64,000 bases of DNA, taken from NCBI RefSeq assembly GCF_000814765.1, contig NZ_JWIC01000005.1, positions 558,001 to 622,000 on the forward strand, read 5' to 3'. A model generated the notes under the pieces. The model was not told where the DNA came from and searched no databases. It worked only from the letters and a program-made list of their open reading frames with translations. Each line of letters opens with the position of its first letter. Position 1 is the first letter of the stretch. The translations under genes and the position numbers were made by a program. Source of the DNA: Pseudoalteromonas luteoviolacea (lineage in GTDB: Bacteria; Pseudomonadota; Gammaproteobacteria; Enterobacterales; Alteromonadaceae). Below, one piece after another: positions 25,665 through 34,554 of the stretch.

Positions 25665-26837
25665 ATGGCAACAAATAAAAATAAGTCTTATTATCATACA
25701 CATACAGGGCGCATACTCGTCTTGCTTGCTGTATTAATTTTAGGCGGTTCTGCATGTGCAGCCCTGATCATTTTTGGTAAAAAAGAAGTCACGTTAACCC
25801 AGCCTTTAGACACTCGACCCAAGGTCGTTGCACAGCCACTTACTATTGTTAATTATCAAACAAAAATTTCACTGTCTGGCGTTTTGCAGCCCGCTGAAAA
25901 GACCGATGTCGCATTTGAGCTCAATGGAAAAATAGCATGGCTAAACGACAAATTTATTGAAGGGGGTATAGTTAAAAAAGGAGATATCTTGGCAAAGCTT
26001 GATCCGTTTGACTACGAAACCGAAGTGAAAGATAAACAAGCTAGCCTCGCACTTGCACAAGCGAACCTCTCAGAAGAACTGGCAAAAGCCGCTGTTGCCA
26101 AAAAAGAATGGGCGCACAACCCTAACAGCACTGCATTAGCGCTGAGAAAACCACAAGTTGAAAGTGCGAAGGCCCGTTTAAAAGCGGCACAAGCAAGTCT
26201 AGAGAGAGCCAACAAAAACTTGTCTAGAACACAGTACTATGCACCATTTGATGCGTTGATCGCCAGTCGCACAACCGGTCTCGGACAAGTAGTCTCTAAA
26301 ACACAGGCACTCGGTCAGCTAATTAATTTAAATTATGGAGAGATCCATGTGCCAATAGCAGGTTTTGACCGCGCATTCTTACCTGCCCTCCCCCTTGAAA
26401 ATGTTCAAGTAAGTGCCAATGATACGCTTCGCACAGGCACTTTAACACGACATCTTGGTCGCTTCAGTGAACAAACACGTATGGCATATTACGTGATTAA
26501 AATACATGACCCCTATGCATTGTACACAGCGCAGAGCCCTTTATATTTTGGACAGTTTGTGGAAGCAAAAGTAAACGGTGTCACACTGAACAATGTCCTT
26601 AAAGTCCCACAGGCTCAACTCAGAAATAACGCAGTATGGCTGCTAGATGCAAACCAAACTTTAGCAAAACATTCAGCGCCTATTATTCGTAAAGAACAAG
26701 ACTTTGTGCTGCTTCCAGCGCCGCTTGAACCACATTACCAGCTAGTCACTCAGTTACCTGAATACCCGCAACAGGGTATGCGAGTAAATCTGCAAGCTGT
26801 CACAGTGCAATTGGCAGACAAAGGAGCTAAACAATGA
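25665..26837 (+). CDS. RND efflux periplasmic adaptor (HlyD/MexA family)
   Basis: The 390-residue protein has an N-terminal membrane anchor (about 14-36), a lipoyl half motif (GVLQPAEKTDVAFELNGKI), a helical hairpin (about 110-190), the second lipoyl half (YYAPFDALIASRTTGLGQVV) and a beta-barrel domain. It bridges the inner-membrane RND pump encoded by the next gene to an outer-membrane channel that is not in this window. The stop overlaps the pump start by 4 bases (ATGA). It is divergent from the nicotianamine-synthase-like operon. Confidence 0.92.
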   Translation: MATNKNKSYYHTHTGRILVLLAVLILGGSACAALIIFGKKEVTLTQPLDTRPKVVAQPLTIVNYQTKISLSGVLQPAEKTDVAFELNGKIAWLNDKFIEGGIVKKGDILAKLDPFDYETEVKDKQASLALAQANLSEELAKAAVAKKEWAHNPNSTALALRKPQVESAKARLKAAQASLERANKNLSRTQYYAPFDALIASRTTGLGQVVSKTQALGQLINLNYGEIHVPIAGFDRAFLPALPLENVQVSANDTLRTGTLTRHLGRFSEQTRMAYYVIKIHDPYALYTAQSPLYFGQFVEAKVNGVTLNNVLKVPQAQLRNNAVWLLDANQTLAKHSAPIIRKEQDFVLLPAPLEPHYQLVTQLPEYPQQGMRVNLQAVTVQLADKGAKQ

Positions 26838-29800
26838 GCCAGCGACAAGGTCTGATAGGCTATTTTGTAAATCACCCTGTTGCCGCTAACTTAATGTTAT
26901 TACTGATTGTGTGCATGGGCTTATTGGGTTACAACAGTATTCAACGGCAAACTTTTCCGATTTCAGATAGTAATAAAGTCACCATTAGAGCTGTGCAACT
27001 TGGTGCATCAGCAAAAGAGATCGAAGAAAATATTCTCATCAAAATCGAGCAAGCACTTAAACCTCAAGTAGGTATAAAGCGTGTGATCAGCACCGCTTCT
27101 CCCTCTCGAGGTCACATCGAGATTCAACTTCACAATAATGAACATGTTGCTTCTCGACTCGATGAAATCAAATTAAAACTCGACAGTATCGCGACGTTTC
27201 CAGTCAATATGGAACCCCTCCTTGTTTACGAAAATGTGCAAAGGCAACGCGCTATTAGCGTTGTGGTGTCAGGTTTAGACGATCCACTTGCATTGAAAAA
27301 GCTCGGTGATGAAATGAGAGACGAGTTATTGCAGCTAAAAGGGATTTCACATGTCGATTTATCTGCCATGCCTGATTACGAAGTAGCAATAGAAATAGAG
27401 CCTAATAAATTAAGAGCGTACAACTTAACACTGGCGCAAGTGGTCACGGCACTGCAAGCCCAATCGGACAATCTATCTGCTGGACAAATTAAAACAGCCA
27501 GCGGCAACATTTACCTGAGGTTAGAAGAGCGTCAATATAACGGGCTAGGTATCGCTAATGTGCCAATTATCACCGGGCTTTTAGGTGAAAAAGTGTACCT
27601 TAAAGATATTGCTACCATCAAAGATGGTTTTAAAGAGTCACTGAATCAAGGCCGATTTAATGGTCAACGCGCGCTTTATATTATGGTGCTGGCGGCAAAA
27701 GAGCAGTCACTGACAGATGTGGTTGATACCGTAAAACCCTACATTGAACGCAAGCGTCAAACGCTGCCAAACGAAGTTGGTATTTACGAATTTGTGGATG
27801 TGACCTATTACTTGGACGGGCGTTTAAACATGATGCTCAACAACCTCACCCAAGGTGCAATTTTGGTCTTCATTGTGTTGGCTGTGTTTTTGCGAACACG
27901 CTTAGCTATCTGGGTGATGCTCGGCTTACCTGTGGCCATGCTTGGCGCGTTTTGGCTAATGCCATTTTTTGGGGTCACCATGAATTTGGTGTCACTGTTT
28001 GCCTTTATCATGGTATTAGGTATTGTCGTCGATGACGCAATCGTTATTGGTGAAAGTGTTTGCGATCAAATAGAAAAACACGGTCACTCTAATCAGCAAG
28101 TAATCATGGGCACCCAAAAGGTTGCCATGCCAGCCACATTTGGCGTACTAACAACAATCGCGGTATTTATGCCGTTTATGTTTAGTACCGGCCCGAATTC
28201 TGGACAGTTTATCGCCATTGCGGGCGTATGTATCTTGTGCTTGCTTTTCAGCCTTATTGAATCAAAACTCATTTTACCGGCGCACTTAGCCTCTACCCCG
28301 ATGTCAGAGTTACCACAAACACACTGGCGAATGCGCTTTAACCACGCACTTCAGCTAGGCCTCAAAAAGAGATATGCGCCGTTTCTGAACCAGTGTATTC
28401 ATCATCGCTACGCGGTGATTTCTGCGTTTGTCTGTGTGTTATTTCTTGCAGTCAGTTTATTGCTAAGTGGGCAAGTACGCTTTACACCCGTACCCAAGGT
28501 TCCCCACGACTACCCATCAATCAATATTCAAATGAATCACAATGTCTCAGAGGCACAAACACTCGATGCCGTAGCGCAAATTGAAAACGTGATTAAACGC
28601 GTCGAGCAGGAAATTCAAGCTGAAACCGGTAAAAGTATGGTCGATGCCATGTATACACGAGTTGATCATCTCACCGAGGCGGAGGTCGTTACGCCCTTAG
28701 TGGCTGAGGAAGATAGACCATTTGACACGTTTGAGCTCGCACGACGCTGGCGAGCAGCTTTACCCATTATCCCCGGCGTTAAAAAATTTACCATTGAGTC
28801 TGACGTCATCGATATTGCTGAAAAGGGTGACTTACAATACCAACTCTTTGCACATGACATCACAACCTTACAATTAGCCAGCAAAGATTTTATTGATAGG
28901 CTCAATGAAATTGAAGGTGTTCATAGTGTCTTCTCTTCACTGGATGGCGCACAGACGGAGTATCAAGTGCATCTAAAACCGTTAGCGCATCAACTACAAC
29001 TTACAGCTAAAGAGGTCATTGCACAGCTGTCCGCTCGATACTATGGCATTGAAGTACAGCGTGTCATGCGCGAAGGCCAAGAAGTCACTTTCATGGTCAA
29101 AGGCACACAAGCTGATCGCGAGCAAGTCAGTACAATTGACCAGACTCTCATCACCTTACAAAATGGTGAGCAAGTATTCTTTGGCGACATAGCGACAACC
29201 ACAGAGGTACCTGGGATCTCTGTGATCACGCGTGAGCAAGGACATCAAGTGATCACCATTAGCGCCAACGTTGACCAGCAGCAAGCAGCCATTCGTGATA
29301 TATCGACACTGATTGAAGACTCCATATTGCCGACGCTTAAAGCCACGCACCCTGGACTGATGACACAACTTGGTGGCGCGTTACTTGAACAACGCAAAGA
29401 GCAAAGCCAAGTGGTCAGCTTCGCGATTGTTGGACTATTGGTTGTCTATTTATTACTCGCATTGCCGCTACAAAGCTATATCCAACCTATTATTGTGATG
29501 TCGGTGATCCCATTTGCTTTTGTCGGTGCGTTGTGGGGGCATTTCATTTTAGGCTACAGCTTAAGCATGATGTCTATTTTTGGCATCATCGCCGCTGCCG
29601 GTGTGGTCATAAACGATTCATTGGTCATGACACATGTGATCAATAAAAATCGAACATCTGGCCATGATATTAAAGCTGCTGTTGTGCAAGCCGGAATGTC
29701 TCGCTTCAGAGCCATCTTATTAACGTCGCTCACTACGTTCTTAGGTTTAGTGCCAATCATGTTTGAATCGAGTCTTCAGGCACAATTTGTTATTCCAACG

Positions 29801-29938
29801 GCGATATCGCTGAGTTTCTCGGTCCTCTTCGCAACCATTGTCACTTTAATTATGGTGCCATGCTTATACGTGGTATTGGAAGACATTAAAAGCACAATGA
29901 ATGGAGTGAGACGACAGTTTCAATCACAAAACGCATAA
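26834..29938 (+). CDS. RND efflux transporter permease
   Basis: The 1034-residue protein has the usual RND length and 12-helix plan: helix 1 near residues 12-30, a large periplasmic loop, helices 2-6 (about 335-480), a second periplasmic loop and helices 8-12 (about 855-1015). The proton-relay Asp pair is present in helix 4 (LGIVVDDAIVIGESV, about 395-409). Like AcrB-type pumps it should export small molecules by proton antiport. Next to a metallophore-type biosynthesis operon it could recycle or secrete the product, but a general drug pump is equally possible. Confidence 0.92.
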   Translation: MSQRQGLIGYFVNHPVAANLMLLLIVCMGLLGYNSIQRQTFPISDSNKVTIRAVQLGASAKEIEENILIKIEQALKPQVGIKRVISTASPSRGHIEIQLHNNEHVASRLDEIKLKLDSIATFPVNMEPLLVYENVQRQRAISVVVSGLDDPLALKKLGDEMRDELLQLKGISHVDLSAMPDYEVAIEIEPNKLRAYNLTLAQVVTALQAQSDNLSAGQIKTASGNIYLRLEERQYNGLGIANVPIITGLLGEKVYLKDIATIKDGFKESLNQGRFNGQRALYIMVLAAKEQSLTDVVDTVKPYIERKRQTLPNEVGIYEFVDVTYYLDGRLNMMLNNLTQGAILVFIVLAVFLRTRLAIWVMLGLPVAMLGAFWLMPFFGVTMNLVSLFAFIMVLGIVVDDAIVIGESVCDQIEKHGHSNQQVIMGTQKVAMPATFGVLTTIAVFMPFMFSTGPNSGQFIAIAGVCILCLLFSLIESKLILPAHLASTPMSELPQTHWRMRFNHALQLGLKKRYAPFLNQCIHHRYAVISAFVCVLFLAVSLLLSGQVRFTPVPKVPHDYPSINIQMNHNVSEAQTLDAVAQIENVIKRVEQEIQAETGKSMVDAMYTRVDHLTEAEVVTPLVAEEDRPFDTFELARRWRAALPIIPGVKKFTIESDVIDIAEKGDLQYQLFAHDITTLQLASKDFIDRLNEIEGVHSVFSSLDGAQTEYQVHLKPLAHQLQLTAKEVIAQLSARYYGIEVQRVMREGQEVTFMVKGTQADREQVSTIDQTLITLQNGEQVFFGDIATTTEVPGISVITREQGHQVITISANVDQQQAAIRDISTLIEDSILPTLKATHPGLMTQLGGALLEQRKEQSQVVSFAIVGLLVVYLLLALPLQSYIQPIIVMSVIPFAFVGALWGHFILGYSLSMMSIFGIIAAAGVVINDSLVMTHVINKNRTSGHDIKAAVVQAGMSRFRAILLTSLTTFLGLVPIMFESSLQAQFVIPTAISLSFSVLFATIVTLIMVPCLYVVLEDIKSTMNGVRRQFQSQNA

Positions 29939-29940
29939 AA

Positions 29941-29975
29941 AAATGCCTTGGCTGGGAGACTAGCCAAGGCATTTT
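29941..29975. terminator. Bidirectional terminator between RND pump and TonB receptor
   Basis: AAATGCCTTGGCT / AGCCAAGGCATTT form a 13-bp perfect stem with an 8-base loop, with A residues before and T residues after, directly following the pump stop codon and 31 bases from the convergent receptor gene's stop. Confidence 0.85.
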
Positions 29976-30005
29976 AGTACGACTTATAATAAATAACTGT
30001 TTGTT

Positions 30006-32126
30006 TTAGAATTTATAAGAGGTTGACAGCAGGACCTTACGAGGTTCACCAGGTTGTACCCAGAACTGAGTGTACGAGTTAGTGAAATGTGTACGGTCAA
30101 AGGCATTATGGACTTGTGCTTTCACCGTCCACTGATCGTTAATGTCATAGTTAGCGAATAAGTTAGCGGTCACGTAAGAAGGAAGGTAAAAATCAGCACC
30201 ACGCTGACCTAGTCGCTCATCCACATACTGAAGACCTGCGCCAATCGTCAAAGCATTACCACTGATCAAATAATCTTGGCTAACTTGCAAGCTTGCTGAG
30301 TTTTCAGGAATGTTTAACAGGTCGTCCCCTTTTTTAATAGGTGCATAGATCCCTGTATCCACATAATCTTCTTCTACCTGTGCATCTAGGTACATGTAGG
30401 AGAATCTCACTTCGATATCAGCAGGCAACTGACCGGCAATATCTAATTCATAGCCTGTACTACTCGCTTTACCAATCGCACTTTGACCACCTGATACAGT
30501 GTCAACAACGATGATATTTTTTTGCTCACTGTCAAAGTATGCAAGTGTGATATCTAGATTATTGTCTAATAACGACCATTTACTACCAAATTCTAGAGAG
30601 TCTGTTTCATTTGGATCGAATGTATTGCCTTTGACATCAGCACCAAAATTTAAACGATACCCTTCACCGTAGGTAGAATATACAGACCAGTTGCTTGCTA
30701 CTTGATACACGACACCTAGCTGCGGGCTGAAGCGCGTTTCAGACTGATCCGTCTCAAAGTTCCTAACTTTATCATCTAAAGTTTGCGTCATAGAGTCAAA
30801 ACGACCACCAAGGCGCACTTGCAGTGCATCTGTCAGCTCGATTTGATTTTGAATATAAATACCTGTCGCCCATTGGTTTTGTTGACGAACAATCGCTGGT
30901 AAACGTTTGCCAGCTGTTACTTGACCATATACTGGATTATGAACATTGATGGCATACATATCCTGATCTGATGGATTAGTTGCTAACGGCGCGCCTCTGG
31001 CAACCAAGTATGCTCTATCGTATTCAAACCTGTCATAGTCAATACCAGCAATAATATTATGAGTAATTGACCCTGTTTCAAACTCACCAGCCACTTCAAA
31101 GCGCACCACATATTGGTCCGTATCATAACGGCGCTCTCGATGCTGTCTTGCTAAGGTTTGACCATCAAGGTAAAACTTCTGGAATTGAGGCGCAATTTCC
31201 GCATCACTGGAAATACTATCTAGCTCAGTTTGGCGATATGCCACAGCAGAGCTCAGTTCCCATGTATCGTTAAGGTCATAAGTCCATTGTAATTGATGCC
31301 CCAATACACTCGTAGTTGTAGGACCGTCTCCTGGCTCACCCAAGAAGCGCTCAATCGGCATGAAATCGAAGTTACCGCCAATGGCAATAATACCGCGGTC
31401 AAATGGGATCTCTTGCTCAGCATACTCTAAATCATAGGAAATACGTGAACGTTCACTTTGCTCAAACACTAAAGAAGCCATCAAGCCCTGCTTTTGTGTT
31501 TCTATGGTGTCACGGAAACTGTCTTCTTCTTGATAAAACCCAATAAAACGACCGGCAACGTCATCAGAGATCACGGTATTGATATCTGCTTCAAAGCGGC
31601 GGTGCGCACGATTACCAGCGGTAAGTTGCACAGAACTTGCGTCTTCAAATGTGGCTTTTTTAGTCACTAAGTTGATAGAGCCGCCTGGTTCACCTCGACC
31701 ATACAGAGCCGCTTTAGGCCCTTTTAACACTTCAACACGCTCAATACCTGATACATCACGCGGACCAGAAAAACCGCGGCCAGCATTAAAGCCATTAACA
31801 AGGTAACCACTTGGTACATTTTCGTCACCAAAGAACCCTCGAATAGCATAGCTATCCCATAAGCCTCCTAGACTGTTTTGGCGACTCACTGACGCTGACA
31901 TATCCAGTACATCAGTCAGATCGGTCAGTCCGGTATTTTCAATTAGATCCGCATCAAATTCAAAAATAGATTCAGGTGTTTCAAGGTGCACAAACTCACC
32001 ACGATAAGCTTGGCGCTCACCTTTAACCTCGATTGTTTCAATACTATTTTGAGCTTGAGCAGAGAAAATAGCGGCAAGTGAAAGAGAAAGTACGCTTAAA
32101 CGACAAGCATAGTTAAGGGGTTTCAT
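30006..32126 (-). CDS. TonB-dependent siderophore-type receptor
   Basis: The 706-residue outer-membrane receptor has a signal peptide (residues 1-25, ending AQA), a TonB box region (SIETIEVKGE), a plug domain with the family motifs (VEVLKGPKAALYGRGEPGGSINLVTKK, about 131-157) and a 22-strand barrel ending in VLLSTSYKF. It belongs to the siderophore-receptor branch, which takes up metal chelates using TonB energy. TAAAGGATTTGTA supports the start. A Zur-like half dyad 17 bases upstream, shared with the synthase operon, suggests a zincophore rather than a ferric siderophore as ligand; this is inference. Confidence 0.92.
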   Translation of the reverse strand: MKPLNYACRLSVLSLSLAAIFSAQAQNSIETIEVKGERQAYRGEFVHLETPESIFEFDADLIENTGLTDLTDVLDMSASVSRQNSLGGLWDSYAIRGFFGDENVPSGYLVNGFNAGRGFSGPRDVSGIERVEVLKGPKAALYGRGEPGGSINLVTKKATFEDASSVQLTAGNRAHRRFEADINTVISDDVAGRFIGFYQEEDSFRDTIETQKQGLMASLVFEQSERSRISYDLEYAEQEIPFDRGIIAIGGNFDFMPIERFLGEPGDGPTTTSVLGHQLQWTYDLNDTWELSSAVAYRQTELDSISSDAEIAPQFQKFYLDGQTLARQHRERRYDTDQYVVRFEVAGEFETGSITHNIIAGIDYDRFEYDRAYLVARGAPLATNPSDQDMYAINVHNPVYGQVTAGKRLPAIVRQQNQWATGIYIQNQIELTDALQVRLGGRFDSMTQTLDDKVRNFETDQSETRFSPQLGVVYQVASNWSVYSTYGEGYRLNFGADVKGNTFDPNETDSLEFGSKWSLLDNNLDITLAYFDSEQKNIIVVDTVSGGQSAIGKASSTGYELDIAGQLPADIEVRFSYMYLDAQVEEDYVDTGIYAPIKKGDDLLNIPENSASLQVSQDYLISGNALTIGAGLQYVDERLGQRGADFYLPSYVTANLFANYDINDQWTVKAQVHNAFDRTHFTNSYTQFWVQPGEPRKVLLSTSYKF

Positions 32127-32142
32127 TACAAATCCTTTATTT

Positions 32143-32165
32143 GATATGTTATAACGTTTTTAGGT
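32143..32165. promoter_or_regulatory. Zur-like half dyad before TonB receptor
   Basis: GATATGTTATAAC (32143-32155) is identical to the 13 bases found on the minus strand at 25534-25546 before the synthase operon. The other half of the Zur consensus is poor here. The site lies 17 bases upstream of the receptor start codon. Confidence 0.4.
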
Positions 32166-32583
32166 ACTTTAACATGTGTTCCTGTCGCTGTTAAGATCTA
32201 TTCGCAACAACGTACTGACAATCTAACAATGTAAGTCTATGATTTCTCTGCTTAAGCTGTGCTATATTAAATACATTTAATAAAAATATAATAAATTTAA
32301 TAGCCATAAATAATGGGGAAACCCAATTAATAACCACGTTAATCAAAGATAAAATTGATTATCCATATTAAAAACTTAACTTCCCCCTTAATTACTGATT
32401 TAACCCACTTATTATCACTGGAGATAAATTTTAAAAATCACATGCAACCAGTACTCAACCACTTTATTTATTAAAACATTAAAACCATATTTATCATTGC
32501 GTAGCTATATTCAATATTAAGCGTGTCATTACACGTTTATGGTGTAATCAAGCGTAATGGTTTTTTATCTTGAACTTGCTCTA
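32166..32583. other. AT-rich divergent intergenic region
   Basis: No gene is supported between the TonB receptor and the gene at 32665. A short dyad ATTACAC / GTGTAAT lies at 32528-32548, and a GATAA / TTATC dyad at 32348-32363 is too poor to call a Fur box. Promoters for both divergent genes must lie here. Confidence 0.5.
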
Positions 32584-32638
32584 ACTTACATACAGTGCTT
32601 TGCTTTCTATGGCTGAAAATAAAGCACTGTATGTAAGT
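32584..32638. repeat. 18-bp perfect inverted repeat upstream of orphan gene
   Basis: ACTTACATACAGTGCTTT (32584-32601) and its exact complement AAAGCACTGTATGTAAGT (32621-32638) flank a 19-base spacer, ending 26 bases before the ATG at 32665 and 9 bases before its ribosome binding site. It is either a large operator or a stable 5'-leader hairpin. No T-tract follows, so it is not a standard terminator. Confidence 0.6.
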
Positions 32639-32664
32639 AACCGTCAAACTGAAGGAGCAAGATC

Positions 32665-33753
32665 ATGTCTCATGTCATCCCTAAAAAAACCAGTGACCAA
32701 TCCCTAACTTTATCGGCCTGCGAAAAACCTCACCCTATTGTTGGGGGAGAAACATTAGCACAATATCGAGAAAATCAGCGACACGAAGAACGGTGGAAAA
32801 ATGTAGATGTCGGCGTTAGTAAAACTGATTTAGACAATAACTTTGAATTTTTGAATGGTGCTGTACTGAATCGCTGTGCAGATGGTCAATTACTTTTGAC
32901 CACCACAGGGTTATTCGGCCCAATCAGGACAGGTACCCTTGTACATTTAGACCCAGAAGCCAAGAATTTAATTGTTCAAAGCGATCGTGCACCATTAAAT
33001 CCAGAAGCTGACCTGATTACGCGTTTAAACAAACTGCACGATGAAGCGACACTTAACCCACCTGGAAGCTGTCATGCCCTCGCCGTTTCTGGCTTTTGGG
33101 CTTCTGCGACAAGTGGCGCAGGGATCCCAGAACTGGACGGTGCCTCTAATGTGTTTGGTAGTACAGGGCAGTTAATTTGCGATAGTGATAATCTAGAATT
33201 CCCTGTCCTAAGCTATAACGACGATCCGCAGTCACAACAAGTTTATTTGCAAACACTTGCATACTATGGCGGTACTTTATTGAAACCCAAAGAGGAATTT
33301 GCATTAGGATTTACACAAGACTTGTGGGGGATCCAATATGATCAAAAGCTTCCTGAGTACGTAACCGAATATCAATTTGGTGCCCACAAAGGGGGCGGTT
33401 TATTCGTCGAACATCACCCATTCCCGCATATTTGGCTACCTGCAACAGGGCAAGATACTGTTTTTAAGCGAACCACTAAATCCCGTATTTTACTTGGCCG
33501 ACGTCGGGACATAAACCACGAAGATGGTTATTATCGCACCGTGACTACTCAACATTTTCACTTTACCGTGTTTGAAGTACCCAATGATGGAAGCGCACTT
33601 GCTATCCGCCCTCAGTGTATTCATAACGATAGCTTTACCGACGGCGCACAAACCGTATTTTTAGCGAATACACCAGCCAATACTGTGGCAATAAGACAAA
33701 GTGCTCCCTTAACAGATATGACGTTTGATAAATACACAACCACGGATTTATAA
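32665..33753 (+). CDS. Hypothetical protein with His-rich HHPFPH motif
   Basis: I do not recognise this 362-residue protein. It has no signal peptide or membrane helix and so is probably cytoplasmic. Notable parts are a Gly/Ala-rich region (WASATSGAGIPELDGASNVFG), a metal-ligand-like cluster GGGLFVEHHPFPHIWLP (about 242-258) and a later strand TQHFHFTVFEVP; the spacing recalls cupin or jelly-roll metal sites but does not meet a family signature. GAAGGAGCAAGATC supports the start. It lies divergent from the TonB receptor, behind an 18-bp inverted repeat. A role in the adjacent metal system is possible but unproven. Confidence 0.72.
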   Translation: MSHVIPKKTSDQSLTLSACEKPHPIVGGETLAQYRENQRHEERWKNVDVGVSKTDLDNNFEFLNGAVLNRCADGQLLLTTTGLFGPIRTGTLVHLDPEAKNLIVQSDRAPLNPEADLITRLNKLHDEATLNPPGSCHALAVSGFWASATSGAGIPELDGASNVFGSTGQLICDSDNLEFPVLSYNDDPQSQQVYLQTLAYYGGTLLKPKEEFALGFTQDLWGIQYDQKLPEYVTEYQFGAHKGGGLFVEHHPFPHIWLPATGQDTVFKRTTKSRILLGRRRDINHEDGYYRTVTTQHFHFTVFEVPNDGSALAIRPQCIHNDSFTDGAQTVFLANTPANTVAIRQSAPLTDMTFDKYTTTDL

Positions 33754-34191
33754 ATTAGTGTCACGACTCTGAGCGCAAAATCAGTACACTTGTGCCAGAG
33801 TCGGACAATGTTGTCGAGTAAAGATGAGTGACGATACACCAGTCAATATTTGCATTGGGTTTCTATTGTTACCAACCAGATTAAACCACTGCTAATTGCC
33901 AATAGCATAGATAAAATAATTTTATGTGATCAGTTAAGTTTAAGAGTACGGAGGGGGTAAACTGGCAATTAAAATAAAATTATAAGAATAAAAAACAGCT
34001 AGTTAAATTAAATTTAAAACGTAAAACTCGATGCCCATCTAGATTTTTTTATATTTAAAATACCGTTATCCACATATGCTTCAAACCTAAAAAACTCCTC
34101 CAGCCTACGTCATAACGTTATACGCCGACAAAATAATGCCATCATTTCCTATTTACAATCCACCAATTTTGGTTAAGATAAACCTACAAAC
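33754..34191. other. Intergenic region with weak hairpin
   Basis: No gene is supported. CGACTCTG (33764-33771) and CAGAGTCG (33796-33803) form an 8-bp dyad with a 24-base loop just after the 33753 stop, a weak terminator candidate. A short palindrome ATAACGTTAT lies at 34112-34121. The rest is AT-rich. Confidence 0.4.
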
Positions 34192-34210
34192 AATAATGAT
34201 AATCATTTTC
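34192..34210. promoter_or_regulatory. Fur box before small secreted protein gene
   Basis: AATAATGATAATCATTTTC matches the 19-bp Fur consensus (GATAATGATAATCATTATC) at 17 of 19 positions. It lies 16 bases before the ATG at 34226. This is the clearest iron-regulatory site in the window and predicts derepression in low iron. Confidence 0.8.
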
Positions 34211-34225
34211 AATAAGGATAATATG

Positions 34226-34456
34226 ATGATAAAAACACTCATTTTTGCACTAACCACAGCCGTTGTTTCAACGATACCAGCCAAAGCGCTTGCTGGACCT
34301 GGCGGGTTAGAGGTATTTTGCCACAAAAATGGCGTATTACTGTGGCACGAGCAGTTCTATACCTTCGATGATGATTTTGCTTATCGAGCTGCGGCATATT
34401 GCGAACGAGTTGAGGGCGGCAAAGCCACTATGAGGCAAATAAGAAGATATAGATAA
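34226..34456 (+). CDS. Small secreted protein behind a Fur box
   Basis: The 76-residue product has a signal peptide (MIKTLIFALTTAVVSTIPAKALA) and a mature part of about 53 residues with two Cys (VFCHKN and AAYCER) that could form a disulfide, and an Arg/Lys-rich tail (TMRQIRRYR). Of two adjacent ATGs (34223 and 34226), the second sits at better distance from AAGGA. A longer frame from 34136 would place the Fur box inside the coding region. I do not recognise the family. The Fur box suggests a role in low iron, periplasmic or extracellular. Confidence 0.7.
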   Translation: MIKTLIFALTTAVVSTIPAKALAGPGGLEVFCHKNGVLLWHEQFYTFDDDFAYRAAAYCERVEGGKATMRQIRRYR

Positions 34457-34554
34457 CACATTAAGGTGGAGTTGAGCCTATTTACTTTGTGTAAACCGAC
34501 GCTCAATTCTATATTTCCCTATGAGAAAACCCACACGCTTTTTAATGAACTCGA

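Noticed and set aside
30006..32126. Assignment of this receptor to a ferric siderophore
   Set aside because: Family motifs only show a chelate receptor; no Fur box was found upstream, and the shared Zur-like half site points elsewhere, so the metal was left open.
34112..34121. ATAACGTTAT palindrome as a further Zur site
   Set aside because: The order of half sites differs from GTTATAAC and flanks do not match; the nearby Fur box is a better explanation for regulation.
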